This document shows, in pieces, positions 7,093 to 13,427 of a DNA stretch of 13,800 nt; position 1 is the stretch's first letter, and every line of letters begins with the position of its first letter. The stretch is from NCBI GenBank assembly GCA_937975655.1, contig CALJTZ010000095.1, forward strand, positions 1 to 13,800, given 5' to 3'. This DNA is from an uncultured Synechococcus sp. (GTDB lineage Bacteria; Cyanobacteriota; Cyanobacteriia; PCC-6307; Cyanobiaceae). The position numbers and the translations under genes were made by a program. A model generated the notes under the pieces. It was not told where the DNA came from. It worked only from the letters and a program-made list of their open reading frames with translations, and searched no databases.

Positions 7093-9309
7093 GTGAGCGA
7101 TCTGTTCAGCCACCGCGGTGAGCAGCTGCGCCAGGGACTTGCCCCCCTGGCCGACCGCATGCGGCCCCGCACGCTGGAGGAGTTTCAGGGTCAGGAGGAG
7201 ATCCTTGGCCCGGGCCGCCTGCTGCGCCGCGCCATCACCGCCGATCGCGTGGGCAACCTGATCCTGCACGGCCCGCCAGGGGTGGGGAAGACCACCCTGG
7301 CGCGGATCATCGCCGCCAGCACCCGAGCCCACTTCAGCAGTCTCAACGCGGTGCTCGCCGGCGTGAAGGACCTCCGCATCGCGGTGGATGAGGCCAAGCG
7401 CCGCCTCGACCAGCACGGCCTGCGCAGCCTCCTATTCATCGATGAGGTGCACCGGTTCAACAGTGCCCAGCAGGACGCCCTGCTGCCCTGGGTGGAAAAC
7501 GGCACCGTGACCCTGATCGGAGCCACCACCGAAAACCCCTACTTCGAGGTGAACAAAGCCCTGGTCAGCCGCTCGCGGCTGTTTCGGATGCTGCCCCTCG
7601 AGGCACACCATCTGCAGGAGCTGCTGCTGCGAGCCCTGCGCGATCCGGAACGGGGCTACGGCCAGCGCGAGGTCGTCATCAGCGATGCCGCCTGCCGACA
7701 TCTGGTGGACGTGGCCGGAGGCGACGCCCGCAGCCTGCTCAATGCCCTGGAGCTGGCGGTGGAAACCACTGAGCCAGACCCCGAAGGAACGACCGCCATC
7801 GATCTGGCCATCGCTGAGGAATCGATCCAGCAGCGGGCGGTGCTCTACGACAAGCAGGGCGACGCCCACTTCGACACCATCAGCGCCTTCATCAAATCGC
7901 TGCGGGGCAGCGATCCCGATGCGGCCCTGTTCTGGTTGGCCCGCATGGTGGAGGCCGGCGAAAACCCCCGCTTCATCTTCCGGCGCATGCTGATCTCCGC
8001 CGGAGAAGACATCGGCCTGGCAGACCCGCAGGCGATGGTGGTGGTGGAGGCCTGTGCCGCGGCCTTCGAGCGCGTCGGCCTGCCCGAGGGGCTATATCCC
8101 ATGGCCCAGGCGGCCCTCTACCTGGCCAGCACCGAGAAGAGCAACAGCCTGCTGGGCTTCTTCGATGCACTCAAGAGCGTGAAAGCCACCAGCCAGCAGA
8201 GCGTTCCCTCTCACCTACGCGATGCCAACCGCGATGGGACAGCCTTTGGCGATGGCGTGGGGTACCGCTACCCCCATGCCTACGCCGAACACTGGGTGGC
8301 ACAGCAGTACCTACCCAACCAGCTCCAGGGAGAAGTGTTCTGGCAGCCCGGCTCCCTCGGCTGGGAGGGAGAACGGCGCGAGCGCATGCAGCAACGCCGG
8401 GCCGCCCAGCTGGCCGCCGCGGCCGAGAGCGAGGCGGAACTGGGCACCGTTCTGAGCAGTGGCCCCGAGGATCCGACCTTGAACCGCTGGCTCCAGCGCC
8501 AACTGGGAGCGGAGGGCCAGAGGCTTGATTCCCTGCGCCAACGCCTGTGGCACAACGCCCACTGGCAGCGCCATGACCGCGTACTGATCCTTGAGGCTCG
8601 CTCATTGCTCTGGGCCCTCGATCCCCTGGCGGCCACCCCGGAAGGGGGGGTAGTGATTCAGGCAGCCAGTGCTGGCGACGCCGAGCGGCTGACGGCTCAG
8701 CTCCAGGTGCTGGACAGCCTGCGGCAGCCCCGGCTACTCGACCAGCTGGAGCCAGGAGAGCAGTTCGAATGGATTGCCGCCCGCCATCCCTTCCGCCACT
8801 GCAACGCTGCGGAACTGAACCAGCAACTCGACGCACTGACCGCCCTGGCCAGCCCCAAGGCGGAGCTGCGCTTTCTGTTCAGCCGGCCCCAGTTGGGGCC
8901 GGCTGGCGCCCTCCTGGCACTGGCCCAGACCAGCACTGCAGACCGGGAACTTCTGGCTCAGGTGGCCCCCTTGGAACGGGACTGGCTCGCCACGCCGCCG
9001 GACCCGCTCGAGCTGGACGAGCTGCTGGCCCAGAGGGGCTGGCAGGTGCAATCCCAGCACTGGGGGGAACGGCTGGAGCTGGAGGTGAACGCAGGCCTGG
9101 TGGAGCGCTGGTTCAGCGCGGCTTCCCCTTACCGCCTCCAGCTCGATCAGCGGCTGAAACCTCGGCAGATCCAACAGCTGGCCCAGCTGTTAAGGCAACG
9201 CCAGGGGGAGCGGCTGCCCCAGGAACTCAGCCATCAGCTCTGCATGGCCAAACGTCAAAAAGCCCCGGCAACGCCGGGGCAGAACAACAAGGAGCCGAGG
9301 CTCGCCTGA
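7093..9309 (+). CDS. rarA: RarA/MgsA replication-recombination AAA+ ATPase with extra C-terminal domain
   Basis: AAA+ ATPase acting at stalled or gapped replication forks. Of 738 residues, the first 430 or so match the RarA family: Walker A GPPGVGKT (60-67), Walker B LLFIDE (113-118), sensor 1 ATTENP (144-149), the arginine-finger region VSRSRLF (158-164), and the MgsA-type tetramerisation region (about 255-415, including RRMLISAGEDIGLADP). E. coli RarA stops at about 447 residues. Here about 290 more follow: a helical, Gln/Arg-rich linker (425-490), then a segment with HDRVLILEARSLLWALDP (494-511), which resembles a degenerate Rossmann methyltransferase-like fold. This fusion layout is known from cyanobacteria as 'RarA/unknown domain fusion'. 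The GTG start keeps SDLFSHRGEQL, similar to related N-termini. The last 17 residues are encoded around a terminator that belongs to the opposite gene. Confidence 0.93.
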   Translation: MSDLFSHRGEQLRQGLAPLADRMRPRTLEEFQGQEEILGPGRLLRRAITADRVGNLILHGPPGVGKTTLARIIAASTRAHFSSLNAVLAGVKDLRIAVDEAKRRLDQHGLRSLLFIDEVHRFNSAQQDALLPWVENGTVTLIGATTENPYFEVNKALVSRSRLFRMLPLEAHHLQELLLRALRDPERGYGQREVVISDAACRHLVDVAGGDARSLLNALELAVETTEPDPEGTTAIDLAIAEESIQQRAVLYDKQGDAHFDTISAFIKSLRGSDPDAALFWLARMVEAGENPRFIFRRMLISAGEDIGLADPQAMVVVEACAAAFERVGLPEGLYPMAQAALYLASTEKSNSLLGFFDALKSVKATSQQSVPSHLRDANRDGTAFGDGVGYRYPHAYAEHWVAQQYLPNQLQGEVFWQPGSLGWEGERRERMQQRRAAQLAAAAESEAELGTVLSSGPEDPTLNRWLQRQLGAEGQRLDSLRQRLWHNAHWQRHDRVLILEARSLLWALDPLAATPEGGVVIQAASAGDAERLTAQLQVLDSLRQPRLLDQLEPGEQFEWIAARHPFRHCNAAELNQQLDALTALASPKAELRFLFSRPQLGPAGALLALAQTSTADRELLAQVAPLERDWLATPPDPLELDELLAQRGWQVQSQHWGERLELEVNAGLVERWFSAASPYRLQLDQRLKPRQIQQLAQLLRQRQGERLPQELSHQLCMAKRQKAPATPGQNNKEPRLA
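9257..9280 (-). terminator. Intrinsic terminator of the DUF1400-like gene, inside rarA
   Basis: GCCCCGGC (9262-9269) and GCCGGGGC (9273-9280) form a perfect 8-bp GC-rich stem with a 3-base loop. Read on the minus strand it is followed at once by TTTTT (9261-9257), giving a textbook Rho-independent terminator. It lies 36 bases past the stop of the minus-strand gene at 9317 and entirely within the last codons of rarA, where it encodes part of a Lys/Pro/Ala-rich tail. Confidence 0.85.
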
Positions 9310-9316
9310 GGCGTGA

Positions 9317-9967
9317 TCACCAGAGGCCGCGGATCGGCGACTGGGGAGCAGGAGCAGCGGCAGCCAGGGGATCGGCCTGCTGGTTGGCCTGGATGCAGGC
9401 GGGCAGGAACACGTACCAGGACAGCAGCGAGGTGCACTGGGCCTCACCCTGGCACTTGCCCTCGGCGCAGACGTTCTGCTTTCCGTCGTAGGTGTTGCAG
9501 GTGTCCGCCAGGCGGAAGTCAGTGGGCAGGGCGGCCATGATGCCGGCCGAGGAGATCTGGCCATCAGCAGCGTCAGCGATGATCGCGGAACGCAGGCCTT
9601 CCACCGCATAGGTGGACATGGTCCAGTAGGGAAAATAGCTGCGGGTCTGGTTCTTGAGGAACTTCACCCCGGCATCGGAGTAGAGGAAGCGGGACACGCC
9701 CACCAGATCCACGCTGTAGGTCTTGGACAGACCGGCACGCAGTTCATCGGCGGTCCAGCCGGAGCGGGAGATGCCGCCATCCAGGCCCCGATCGGTGATC
9801 TCACCGTCCTTGATGAAGGTGGTGAAGGCATCCTGGTTGGTGGACCACACGGCACCGCCGGTGTTCCATCGGACAGGGAGGTTGTTATCGACGGCTGCGG
9901 AGGCAGGCAGGGCGACAGCGGAGAGAGCCGCACCAGCAAAGAGACCAGCAGCGAGACGCTTCAGCAC
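9317..9967 (-). CDS. Exported protein with DUF1400-like domain and Cys-rich C-terminus
   Basis: Secreted or periplasmic protein of 216 residues whose function is unknown. It begins with a clear signal peptide (KRLAAGLFAGAALSAVAL) and a likely cleavage after ASA (residue 24). The mature region includes FTTFIKDGEI, an ADELRAGL segment, VDLVGVSRFLYSDAGVKFL (about 86-104), a GLRSAIIADAADG helix (124-136) and LPTDFRLAD (147-155). This order of segments strongly recalls DUF1400, which in cyanobacteria usually precedes an alpha/beta hydrolase domain. Here no hydrolase follows: after residue 155 there are five cysteines (157, 167, 172, 178, 191) and a low-complexity tail. The start is GTG at 9967, which places the signal peptide correctly; an ATG at 9989 is out of frame. 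It is probably monocistronic, with its own terminator inside rarA. The family call rests on pattern memory. Confidence 0.85.
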   Translation of the reverse strand: MLKRLAAGLFAGAALSAVALPASAAVDNNLPVRWNTGGAVWSTNQDAFTTFIKDGEITDRGLDGGISRSGWTADELRAGLSKTYSVDLVGVSRFLYSDAGVKFLKNQTRSYFPYWTMSTYAVEGLRSAIIADAADGQISSAGIMAALPTDFRLADTCNTYDGKQNVCAEGKCQGEAQCTSLLSWYVFLPACIQANQQADPLAAAAPAPQSPIRGLW

Positions 9968-9999
9968 GGTAGACAGAGAAACTCGTCATTTAAAACCTA

Positions 10000-10015
10000 C
10001 TCAGCGAAAACTGAG
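10000..10015. repeat. Small inverted repeat upstream of the DUF1400-like gene
   Basis: CTCAG (10000-10004) and CTGAG (10011-10015) pair around a 6-base loop, about 33 bases before the GTG start at 9967. Five base pairs is weak, and this may be chance. It is listed because a second, stronger set of repeats lies just beyond it in the same leader. Confidence 0.25.
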
Positions 10016-10031
10016 CCGACAACAAACGCTG

Positions 10032-10056
10032 CACGGCAAAGCCGTGAAGTCTTCAC
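10032..10056 (-). promoter_or_regulatory. Two overlapping, mutually exclusive inverted repeats in the leader
   Basis: CACGGC (10032-10037) pairs with GCCGTG (10041-10046) around a 3-base loop. GTGAAG (10044-10049) pairs with CTTCAC (10051-10056) around one central base, making a 13-base palindrome. The two share GTG at 10044-10046, so as RNA only one could form fully. They lie 65-89 bases upstream of the start at 9967. The palindrome could be a protein-binding site and the pair could be a switchable leader; both readings are inference. Confidence 0.4.
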
Positions 10057-10075
10057 AATCCCCGAGGCTCCAGAT

Positions 10076-10106
10076 TTCATAAACTTTTCCGATTTCTGCT
10101 GAACAA
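10076..10106 (-). promoter_or_regulatory. Weak candidate promoter for the DUF1400-like gene
   Basis: On the minus strand TTGTTC (10106-10101) and TATGAA (10081-10076) resemble -35 and -10 boxes, in the most AT-rich part of the 9968-10222 spacer. The 19-base gap is longer than ideal, and the -10 matches TATAAT at four of six positions. If used, it would give a leader of roughly 100 bases that contains the inverted repeats at 10032-10056. Confidence 0.2.
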
Positions 10107-10144
10107 CCAGCTGCGCGCGAAAGAGTGCCGCGGCTTAGTCGCAG

Positions 10145-10163
10145 AAAAGCTGCTGATTGCAGC
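10145..10163 (-). terminator. Weak terminator-like hairpin after the 10223-10720 gene
   Basis: On the minus strand GCTGC, a 5-base loop and GCAGC are followed by TTTT (10148-10145). The stem is only 5 bp and the T-run four bases, so it would be a weak intrinsic terminator. It sits 59 bases past the stop at 10223, where the PPTase operon should end. The rest of 10164-10222 shows nothing recognisable. Confidence 0.3.
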
Positions 10164-10222
10164 AAAGGTCGTCAATTTTGTGCAATCCAGTGCGTGCCCG
10201 TGGCGCCGCTGGATCAGCAGCT

Positions 10223-10720
10223 TCATCCGGCGCGGCCATCCAAGGGCAGCTCCTGCCAACCGGATGGGCAGCGCAGCTTGCCGCCCTCGAAGCCAAATCG
10301 CCCGGGTTCACCACTGCCCCTACAAGCGATCCCCTTGGCCACGTTCTCGAAGGCCTCCACGCGGGCCACATAGCGAACCGCTCCAGAGCGCGGCACCAAA
10401 ATCAACTGCACCATTCCCGGCCCCTCGCTCAGCCGAGGCTCCAGGCCCTCAGGCAGCGCAATGCCCAGCACGTCCAGGTAGCCGCTGAAGCCTCCCCAGA
10501 TGTATCGCGTCAGTTCAGCGCCCACAAAGCCACTGAGCACCTCCGCCGCCCGCGCTTCCATCTCCTGATGCGCCTCCTGGCTCTCCAGATCGGCCAGCAC
10601 CTGATCGGTATGGATCCCAGTACGACTGAGCAAGGGCGGCGCCAAGGGCAGCTGCACCAGACCGGCCAGCCCCAACAAGGACAGCACCGAGATCAGGCTC
10701 CAGCGCAAGGCGATGGGCAT
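10223..10720 (-). CDS. Membrane-anchored or exported protein of unknown function
   Basis: I do not recognise this 165-residue protein. It has one N-terminal hydrophobic segment (about 6-30: LRWSLISVLSLLGLAGLVQLPLA) that may be a signal anchor or an uncleaved signal. The rest reads as a soluble domain: an acidic helical stretch (about 38-60, DQVLADLESQEAHQEME), a Gly/Leu-rich middle and a C-terminal part with two cysteines (GIACRGSG and LRCPSG). The ATG at 10720 is preceded by a purine-rich AGGGGGG run a few bases upstream, a plausible ribosome site. It follows the phosphopantetheinyl transferase on the same strand by 24 bases, so the two are probably co-transcribed, though nothing in the protein suggests a carrier-protein role. 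A real gene is likely, given the membrane segment and operon spacing. Confidence 0.75.
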   Translation of the reverse strand: MPIALRWSLISVLSLLGLAGLVQLPLAPPLLSRTGIHTDQVLADLESQEAHQEMEARAAEVLSGFVGAELTRYIWGGFSGYLDVLGIALPEGLEPRLSEGPGMVQLILVPRSGAVRYVARVEAFENVAKGIACRGSGEPGRFGFEGGKLRCPSGWQELPLDGRAG

Positions 10721-10744
10721 ACACCCCCCTGAGGTGGGCGGACC

Positions 10745-11353
10745 CTAGCCCCAGATCGCGCCGGCGACAGCCAGCCCCACCGCGGCGCACAGCCAGCCCT
10801 CACGCTCCACCACCCTGCAGGGTGGTGCCCAGCCATCCAGCCGGTGCCGCAGCAGCTGCTGCTGGTGGTCCCACTGCCAGTGGCGCAGATCCGTGGCCAG
10901 GCTCGAGCCGCGCCACTTGATGGCAGCCTCCTTGCACACCCAGCTCTCCAACACCGCCCGTTCCCGCACCACCGCGGGCATGGCCTCGATCTGCGCGCGT
11001 TCCTGGGCAGGGAAAAACCGCTGGGCCAGGGCCTCAGCCAGGAGCGGCCGCTGCCCCCACTCCAGATCCACCCCGATCGGCTGGGCCGACCAGGCCAGCA
11101 ACAGCCCCCTGCCGCTGTGGCTGAGGCTGATGAAACCGGCCCCCGAGCCCAACAGCGGGGGCTGGCCGGGGGGGCTGTGCAGCGGAACCGCCGCAGCCTC
11201 GATCCCCAGCAGGGCTCCGAGGCGCTGCCGCAGCAGCACCCGACTGACGGCGTAGCGGCCTCGGACCGCCGGTGTCAGATCCCGGCACCAGTGCTGCTCT
11301 TGGGCACTCAAGTCAGCCTGCCAAGCGCTGGCGTCCGCCTCCAGCCTGGGCAT
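10745..11353 (-). CDS. 4'-phosphopantetheinyl transferase (Sfp/HetI type)
   Basis: Transfers the phosphopantetheine arm of CoA to a serine of acyl- or peptidyl-carrier proteins; in cyanobacteria one Sfp/HetI-type enzyme generally serves fatty-acid and secondary-metabolite carriers. From the ATG at 11353 it has 202 residues, slightly short for the family. The diagnostic motifs are present: SLSHS (76-80), the Mg-binding GVDLE with Asp96 and Glu98, and WVCKEAAIKWRG (138-149) with the catalytic Glu-Lys region. The frame stays open upstream of the ATG and reads PRLWLLA immediately before it, which looks like a family N-terminus, but no ATG, GTG or TTG occurs there, so the real start is uncertain. 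It heads a two-gene unit with the 10223-10720 gene and diverges from bcp with an 86-base spacer. Confidence 0.9.
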   Translation of the reverse strand: MPRLEADASAWQADLSAQEQHWCRDLTPAVRGRYAVSRVLLRQRLGALLGIEAAAVPLHSPPGQPPLLGSGAGFISLSHSGRGLLLAWSAQPIGVDLEWGQRPLLAEALAQRFFPAQERAQIEAMPAVVRERAVLESWVCKEAAIKWRGSSLATDLRHWQWDHQQQLLRHRLDGWAPPCRVVEREGWLCAAVGLAVAGAIWG

Positions 11354-11439
11354 CGCCAGCAGCCAGAGGCGTGGCTGATCGCACTGCGGCTGATTCAGAG
11401 CTCCCCTTAGGCTCCCGCCATTGTCTCCATGTCCACGCC

Positions 11440-11907
11440 ATGACCCTGCAGATCGGCGATGCCGCGCCTGCGTTCAGCCTGCCCGATCAGAACGGCAACA
11501 CGGTGAATTTGGCCGATTTCCGCGGCCAGCGGGTGGTGATTTACTTCTATCCCAAGGACGACACCCCCGGCTGCACCAAGGAGGCCTGCAACTTCCGCGA
11601 CCAGTGGAGTGCCTTTGAGCAGCACGGCATCGCGGTGCTCGGCATCAGCAAAGACGGCGCCGCCAGCCACGCCAAGTTCATCAACAAGTACACCCTGCCC
11701 TTCACCCTGCTCAGCGATGCGGAGCCCTGTCCGGTGGCGGAGAGCTATGGCAGCTACGGCCTCAAGAAATTCATGGGCCGCGAGTACATGGGCATGATGC
11801 GCCACACCTTTGTGGTGGATGGCGAGGGCAAGATCGAGAAGGCCTATTGGAAGGTGAAAGCCGACACCATGGCCGACGACATCCTCAAGGATCTGGGCCT
11901 GGCCTGA
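11440..11907 (+). CDS. bcp: Thiol peroxidase Bcp/PrxQ-type peroxiredoxin
   Basis: Cytoplasmic, probably thioredoxin-dependent peroxidase reducing H2O2 and organic hydroperoxides. The 155-residue product has family length. It carries the peroxidatic Cys45 in YPKDDTPGCT, a second cysteine five residues on (Cys50, the atypical 2-Cys arrangement of Bcp/PrxQ) and the conserved Arg121 in RHTFVVD. A further cysteine, Cys97 in DAEPCPVAESYG, lies where many homologues have none. The ATG at 11440 directly precedes TLQIGDAAPAFSLPDQNG, a standard N-terminus; in-frame upstream sequence lacks homology. It is divergent from the PPTase gene and convergent with coaX, whose last 23 bases overlap its own. The neighbouring cysH also needs thioredoxin, but no shared regulation is visible. 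Confidence 0.95.
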   Translation: MTLQIGDAAPAFSLPDQNGNTVNLADFRGQRVVIYFYPKDDTPGCTKEACNFRDQWSAFEQHGIAVLGISKDGAASHAKFINKYTLPFTLLSDAEPCPVAESYGSYGLKKFMGREYMGMMRHTFVVDGEGKIEKAYWKVKADTMADDILKDLGLA

Positions 11908-12625
11908 CCAGCCCCGCCAACTCCGCCAGGGCCTCCAGGCACAGGTCTGGAGCCCAGCGGACAGCCAGCCCGCGCTGCTCCAGCAGCGGCGCGAGGGCGG
12001 GCCCATCACCGCCGGTGAGCCAGAGGGTCCAAGGCTGGTCGGCCGCCAGGCCATCGCAAGCCACATCCGCCCAGGCCTCGGCGATGGCGCCGGCGCAGGC
12101 CTGGAGGCAGCCCCAGCCCATGGCAGCGGCCGTGGCCTGGGGCCATGGATCCAGGCTCACCTCCAGGCTGCTCGGCTCAAGGCGGGGCAGGAGCGCCGTG
12201 GACTGGCCAAGCCCCCGCAGCTGCAGAGCCAACCCCGCACTGAGGCGACCGCCCCGGAAAACACCGGCCCCATCCACCCGGGTGAGGCTCAACGCGGTGC
12301 CGGCATCCGCCACCAACACGCCGGCGCGCTGGCAACGCCAGGCCGCCCAGCCCGCCAGGGCCCGATCAATGCCCAGCCAGGGCGGTGCCTGGCGCAGGGG
12401 CACATCCGCCAGGCGCAGTTCCCGGTCGGCGGGCAGGTGAAGCGGAGCGGCCACCGCCCCCACCCGGGCCCAGGCCTTCAGGCCCGGCCAACCCTCCAGC
12501 GGCCTGGCCTGGGGAGGGGGGGCATGCCAACAGCGAAGCGATCCCTCGCCAGGGGCAGCCCAGTGCCAGCGGCTGTTGCCCACCAGCAACACGCGCTCGG
12601 GGGCCTGGCCCGGAGCGCCAGCCAT
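11885..12625 (-). CDS. coaX: Type III pantothenate kinase (divergent picocyanobacterial form)
   Basis: Phosphorylates pantothenate, the first step of CoA synthesis. The 246-residue length fits, and core motifs of the ASKHA-fold family are visible: LGIDRALAGWAAW (84-96) matches the GxDR helix, VADAGTALSLTRVDG (105-119) matches the catalytic VDxGTA strand with Asp107, and GVFRGGRLSAGLALQLRGL (121-139) matches GGxIxPG. LTGGDGPAL (203-211) is the second phosphate loop. The first phosphate loop, normally DxGNT, reads LLVGNSRWHW (13-22): Leu14 replaces the usual Asp. I recall this variant from picocyanobacteria, so it may be a lineage trait rather than decay. The ATG at 12625 directly follows the cysH stop, with GAGGG seven bases upstream inside cysH. 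The 3' end overlaps bcp by 23 bases on opposite strands. Confidence 0.88.
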   Translation of the reverse strand: MAGAPGQAPERVLLVGNSRWHWAAPGEGSLRCWHAPPPQARPLEGWPGLKAWARVGAVAAPLHLPADRELRLADVPLRQAPPWLGIDRALAGWAAWRCQRAGVLVADAGTALSLTRVDGAGVFRGGRLSAGLALQLRGLGQSTALLPRLEPSSLEVSLDPWPQATAAAMGWGCLQACAGAIAEAWADVACDGLAADQPWTLWLTGGDGPALAPLLEQRGLAVRWAPDLCLEALAELAGLVRPGPDP

Positions 12626-13351
12626 TCAGATGCCCTCGCCGCCAATCCCAGGCAAGTGGATCCCGCACTCCTGCTTCAGGCCACCGAAACGGGTAGCCCG
12701 TCCACTGGAGGAGCCGTCGTCAGGGCCGCTGGAATGCCAGTCGCCCACGGTGGAGTAGCCCTGCTCGAAGAGGGGATGCTGGGGCAGGTTGTGCTCCTGC
12801 ATGTAATAGAAAACATCCCGGCTGGTCCAATCCAGCAGGGGCCGCAGCGCCCAACGTCCCCGCACCTGGTCCAGGGGCTGCATGGCCTTGCGGTGATCGG
12901 TCTGGCGGCCTCGCACACCGCTGGCCCAACAGGTGACCTTGAGATCCAGCAGGGCCTGATCCAAGGGCTCCACCTTGCGCAGCCGGTGGTAGAGCTCGAG
13001 ATCGTCCACCCGGCCCGTGGCCCACAGCTGACCGTGCAGCGCCTCCATGCGGGCCGGACTGATCGGTGACTGCACCACCCTGATCGAGATGGGCAGCTGC
13101 GCCATCAGGGTGGCGGCGTAGCGGTAAGTCTCGGGAGGCAGGTAGCCCGTATCCACCCAGATGATCGGCACCTCTGCCCCCAAACGGCTGGCCATGTGCA
13201 GCAACACGGCGGCCTGAATGCCAAAGCTGGTGGTGAGCGCAAACCCCTCACCGAACTGCTCCAGTCCCCAGCGAAGCCGGGCCTGGGCATCCAGCTCCGC
13301 CAACTCGCGGCAGGCGCGCTCCAGGTCCAATCCGGCTGTGGTGGTCGTCAT
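12626..13351 (-). CDS. cysH: Phosphoadenylyl-sulfate (PAPS) reductase, thioredoxin-dependent
   Basis: Reduces PAPS to sulfite in assimilatory sulfate reduction. From the ATG at 13351 it has 241 residues. Visible motifs are TTSFGIQ (40-46) of the PP-loop, WVDTGYLPPETY (65-76), the RGRQTDHR region (147-154) and the catalytic ECGIH with Cys229. The Fe-S cysteines that mark APS reductases are absent: only Cys141 stands where a CC pair would be, and the usual GCxxCT reads GDWHSS (203-208). Substrate is therefore most likely PAPS. Start choice is uncertain: GTG 13378 (250 residues) and TTG 13366 are also open, and a GGAGGG run lies directly against the ATG, too close for an ideal ribosome site. ATG is preferred because TTTTAGLDLERACREL resembles related N-termini. 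The stop abuts coaX, implying one operon. It diverges from ndbB. Confidence 0.93.
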   Translation of the reverse strand: MTTTTAGLDLERACRELAELDAQARLRWGLEQFGEGFALTTSFGIQAAVLLHMASRLGAEVPIIWVDTGYLPPETYRYAATLMAQLPISIRVVQSPISPARMEALHGQLWATGRVDDLELYHRLRKVEPLDQALLDLKVTCWASGVRGRQTDHRKAMQPLDQVRGRWALRPLLDWTSRDVFYYMQEHNLPQHPLFEQGYSTVGDWHSSGPDDGSSSGRATRFGGLKQECGIHLPGIGGEGI

Positions 13352-13405
13352 CCCTCCATCTTCCAACGCAGCCACCACTGGTTAGGGTTCCGCCACGACA
13401 ATTCG

Positions 13406-13418
13406 GCCTGTCACAGGC
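13406..13418. promoter_or_regulatory. Palindrome in the cysH/ndbB divergent spacer
   Basis: GCCTGT (13406-13411) and ACAGGC (13413-13418) form a perfect 13-base palindrome about one central base. It lies in the 76-base spacer between divergent cysH and ndbB, ten bases before the ndbB GTG. It could bind a regulator of either gene. It does not fit the NtcA pattern (GTA-N8-TAC), and no clear promoter boxes were seen beside it. Confidence 0.35.
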
Positions 13419-13427
13419 TTCGATTCC

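Noticed and set aside
7084..7416. N-terminal extension of the adaptor frame up to 7416
   Set aside because: It is exactly antisense to the RarA core, would put over 150 residues before the lipobox, and has no domain character.
9965..9989. ATG at 9989 as start of the DUF1400-like gene
   Set aside because: It is 22 bases upstream and therefore out of frame; GTG at 9967 leads straight into a normal signal peptide, so no frameshift is needed.
10157..10732. 191-residue plus-strand frame opposite the 10223-10720 gene
   Set aside because: Gln/His/Ala-rich composition and no signal or domain, while the minus-strand frame has a clear membrane segment and operon spacing.
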